Positions 61,854 to 64,000 of a stretch of 64,000 nt of DNA are shown here, piece by piece. Position 1 is the stretch's first letter; every line of letters starts with the position of its first letter. The notes under the pieces are model-generated. The model ran no database searches and was not told the DNA's origin. It saw nothing but the letters and a program-made list of their open reading frames with translations. Source of the DNA: Micropterus salmoides (taxonomy: Eukaryota > Chordata > Actinopteri > Centrarchiformes > Centrarchidae). Both the position numbers and the translations under genes were made by a program. Location: the NCBI RefSeq assembly GCF_014851395.1, contig NW_024040707.1, positions 20,511,457 through 20,575,456 on the forward strand. Direction: 5' to 3'.

Positions 61854-62746
61854 GACAGCACAGTTTAGTTAAAATAAATTTACATCTTGAATATTTGCAG
61901 CACTCGTACAGGAAATCAACATTTTAAAAACAACAAAGCTAAATTTTCAGGTTTTAAGACAGACACAGCAACCCAAGAAGAAATACAGCAAACCACAACA
62001 CAATATTTCTCTTGAACTGCTATGACTATCCTTCACATTCATGTCTTTATATTTAACAAACCACATGCTCGTACCAACAATACACCCATCAGGTAGACTT
62101 GAGCGGTGTCAGTTTTTAAAAAGTTATACCAGGGTGGTTAGAAACCCCAAAGGTACGATTTTCAATACCGTCAAAAATACACACGCCCCCTCTTTCTACT
62201 AAACTGATCCAAAGATGCTGTATTGAGCCGATGTAGGCTATCATAGGTCAGTGTCTACCAGTGGAACAAGCAGCTGAGCTGAGAAATTTCCACTGCGTGG
62301 TGCGGCTCGACACCACATGCTTTTGGTACAGTTACCCTTTTCTACTTCTTTTTCCACTGCAGAGAGTACTTTATGTACTTTTTAAAAATCTGGGTCAGTG
62401 AATAAAAAAAATAAAAATAAATTGCTATCCCTGTTGATGGTAGCTTGGCTATTTAAAAAATGCCAGGATTGTGCAGAATGTCCCAAGTCTATTCTCTTGC
62501 CCACAAATACCCTCGTATAACGTATACCCTAGTGAAATGTCAGGAAGGTATGTAAAACTAGATACCACGCAAGCCTACCATCAGGACAAATGATAGACAT
62601 TTACAAAATTTGAGGGGTATGAAACAATACTGTTAAAAAAAGTGTTAGCATCAACAGCAACGCCTAGGGGTGCACTGATTGTTTACAAAATGGCACTTTT
62701 CTTTCTTGGTATTAAAGGCAGAGCGTTAAAATCAACATTTTGTTCA
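61854..62746 (-). other. Spacer and probable lzic 3' UTR
   Basis: Downstream (on the - strand) of the lzic stop. I see no clean - strand AATAAA before about 61731 (TTTATT on the + strand at 61726-61731 and 61681-61686, inside the MITE), so the lzic transcript end is uncertain. No other gene seen. Confidence 0.4.
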
Positions 62747-62802
62747 CTATGCCTTGGTTTTAACGCCAGAGCTCGCTAAAGCCATAATTTTGTCTTCGGA
62801 GC
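62747..62802 (-). CDS. lzic: lzic last exon and stop
   Basis: Two bases completing the split glycine, then SEDKIMALASSGVKTKA and TAG. The human end reads similarly (GSGDKILALAS...). Acceptor is a strong pyrimidine tract TTTTCCTTCCCTTTCAG. Confidence 0.93.
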
Positions 62803-63850
62803 CTGAAAGGGAAGGAAAAAAACAAGATAAATATGAATGTTCTGTCCAATAACTTGTATGTTTAAACATTTCAGTGAAACCACGCGTTTATTCTCACCTA
62901 AATTTGCGGTCACTTTTTCAAACTGGCTCAGAGTAGCTGTAGCATTTTCAGTGAGGAAAGTCTCATCCTCCGAAGTGAGCTGCGATAAGTCATGCATTGT
63001 TAATTCAGGCTTTGATCAGGCAATTAAAACATGTTTAAAATGTTACAGCTCCTTCTGAAGTGAGATTTAGGCCTGCTGTAGCAACAGATCTGTCAGCCTA
63101 GTGACAGCCACATGACTAAAATAAGTCAGCGCAGCTTCAAGAGTTTATGTGGACTCATGAGCGCAAGCTGAATATGAATCATATATGACCCCGTGGAAAA
63201 ATATCACATCTCTGCTGCGAGCGTTCCTCACCTTCTCTCCAAGTTTTCTCAAGGCTGTGAGGATTTCCATTTTCTGCTGCGTGTACACATCCCGTGACAG
63301 TTTCCCCACCATGACATCTCGGTCCATCTGCGCAGAATGTCACACACTAGCTTTACACACTTTTCAGACCAAGCAACACACAGAAAAACACTAAGGAGTG
63401 ACTGAGCAGTTGGAAGTTAAACATATACTTCACAACCATCATATCCATGACATTGCAGTGCAAACCTCTGCTAGTCTGGTTCTCAGCTGTCCTGGTTGCT
63501 TCTTAGCAAAAAGTCGGATCACCTCTGGGGTTTTGAATGCTTGGCTAATGGCAGCCTGGATTGCCTGACAAAGACAGAAACATTGGACAAATTGTAACAT
63601 TACACAACTCACTGTTTATAAGGAATCATTTAAAGTTACTTTTTCACTTTATAGGACCTCTTTAAGGCACCCTTAACACAAAGTAGTTGCACATTATCCA
63701 CTGACTGTTCATACCAGCTGCATTCCACTGAGTTCATCCACGAGTGTCATGTCTCCTGTCATGATCTTCTTCAGGGAGTCATTGAATTCACTCAGCTGTT
63801 CCAAGGTTTCCTTTTTTGTCTCCTCATATTCCTCCTCATCCAGTTCTTCT
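62747..63850 (-). CDS. lzic: LZIC protein, last five exons (5' end beyond window)
   Basis: Leucine zipper and CTNNBIP1-domain-containing protein, a small conserved intracellular protein of poorly defined role. Five exons on the - strand join in phase to give the last 155 residues of about 190. The first visible codons (EELDEEEYEETKKETLEQL) belong to the N-terminal coiled-coil/zipper part. The final third (YTQQKMEILTALRKLGEK then LTSEDETFLTENA) is the ICAT-like domain, related to the beta-catenin inhibitor CTNNBIP1. About 35 N-terminal residues and the promoter lie right of the window. Convergent with clstn1, stop codons about 5.5 kb apart. Listed span includes introns. Confidence 0.95.
62898..62979 (-). 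CDS. lzic: lzic coding exon, ICAT-like domain
   Basis: 27 codons plus one base: LTSEDETFLTENATATLSQF then EKVTANL(G). Acceptor ATCGCAG, donor TTAG|GTGAGA. An ATG just upstream of the acceptor on the - strand is intronic, not a start. Confidence 0.95.
63232..63327 (-). CDS. lzic: lzic coding exon, start of ICAT-like domain
   Basis: 32 codons, phase 0: MDRDVMVGKLSRDVYTQQ then KMEILTALRKLGEK. The YTQQKMEILTALRK helix corresponds to the YIQQKVRVLLMLRK helix of CTNNBIP1. Donor AAG|GTGAGG. Confidence 0.95.
63466..63564 (-). CDS. lzic: lzic coding exon
   Basis: 33 codons, phase 0 both ends: AIQAAISQAFKTPEVIRLFA then KKQPGQLRTRLAE. The donor is GAG|GTTTGC, a weak sequence after the GT; acceptor TTGTCAG. 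Confidence 0.94.
63715..63850 (-). CDS. lzic: lzic coding exon (first visible)
   Basis: 45 codons after one base of a split codon: EELDEEEYEETKKETLEQL then SEFNDSLKKIMTGDMTLVDE and LSGMQL. Acceptor TTCATTCCAG, donor CTG|GTATGA. No further exon is visible between 63851 and 64000. Confidence 0.95.
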
Positions 63851-64000
63851 CTGGAATGAACAAAGAAAGGATGAGAAACTATCAGATACAGGAAGAAAAT
63901 ATATATATTTTATACAATAATGTAAGTACTTTCTAGCATTTACTAGATTGTTTGTCAGCTTTAACTGTGAAATTAGCTCATTCAGTAAAGAGCCACTACA

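Noticed and set aside
62980..62997. ATG just before the lzic ICAT exon (MHDLSQ...)
   Set aside because: It lies before the acceptor ATCGCAG; the preceding lzic exons join in phase at LTSEDE, so the ATG is intronic.
1..64000. mir-34a or another known microRNA of the 1p36-equivalent region
   Set aside because: I looked for the mature mir-34a text (TGGCAGTGTCTTAGC) on the + strand while reading and did not see it; no other hairpin resembled a known precursor.

Overview
The window is vertebrate nuclear DNA, almost certainly from a teleost fish. It is AT-rich and full of (GT)n/(CA)n tracts. It carries fish-type dispersed repeats, including a tRNA-derived SINE ending in the TTTGGATAAAAGCG tail, hAT, Kolobok-like and Tc1/mariner-like elements, and it has spliced genes with GT-AG introns.

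The main content is one complete gene on the + strand, clstn1 (calsyntenin-1/alcadein-alpha). I rebuilt it as 19 coding exons from 22445 to 57224. Every junction is GT-AG and in phase, and the product is 981 residues: signal peptide, two cadherin repeats, a laminin-G/LNS domain, a membrane-proximal ectodomain, one transmembrane helix and an acidic cytoplasmic tail with two WDDS kinesin-light-chain motifs. Two small in-frame exons (30 nt at 41736 and 51 nt at 48939) match the cassette exons of mammalian CLSTN1. The 3' UTR is long, with several poly(A) signals, and contains a hAT transposon relic with its target-site duplication intact.

At the right edge, on the - strand and tail to tail with clstn1, are the last five exons of lzic (leucine zipper and CTNNBIP1 domain containing). 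Its first ~35 codons lie beyond the window. In human, as I recall the map, LZIC and CTNNBIP1 lie upstream of CLSTN1 in the same orientation, so the convergent arrangement here is a local rearrangement.

Layout: 1-935, possible 3' UTR of an unidentified upstream + strand gene; 936-22180, about 21 kb with no gene I can support, holding transposon relics, microsatellites, a degenerate minisatellite and a perfect RFX X-box; 22180-22526, CpG-richer promoter, 5' UTR and exon 1; 22527-39126, a 16.6-kb first intron with several repeats; 39127-57224, the remaining exons; 57225 to about 60900, 3' UTR; about 60900-62746, convergent intergenic spacer with a CTCF-like site and a mariner-like MITE; 62747-64000, lzic. 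I found no RNA gene, CRISPR array or operon-like structure. Nothing here amounts to a new biological system. The most interesting points are the conserved alternative exons with nearby splicing-factor motifs, several precisely delimited transposon insertions, and the paired CTCF-like sites around the clstn1 3' end.
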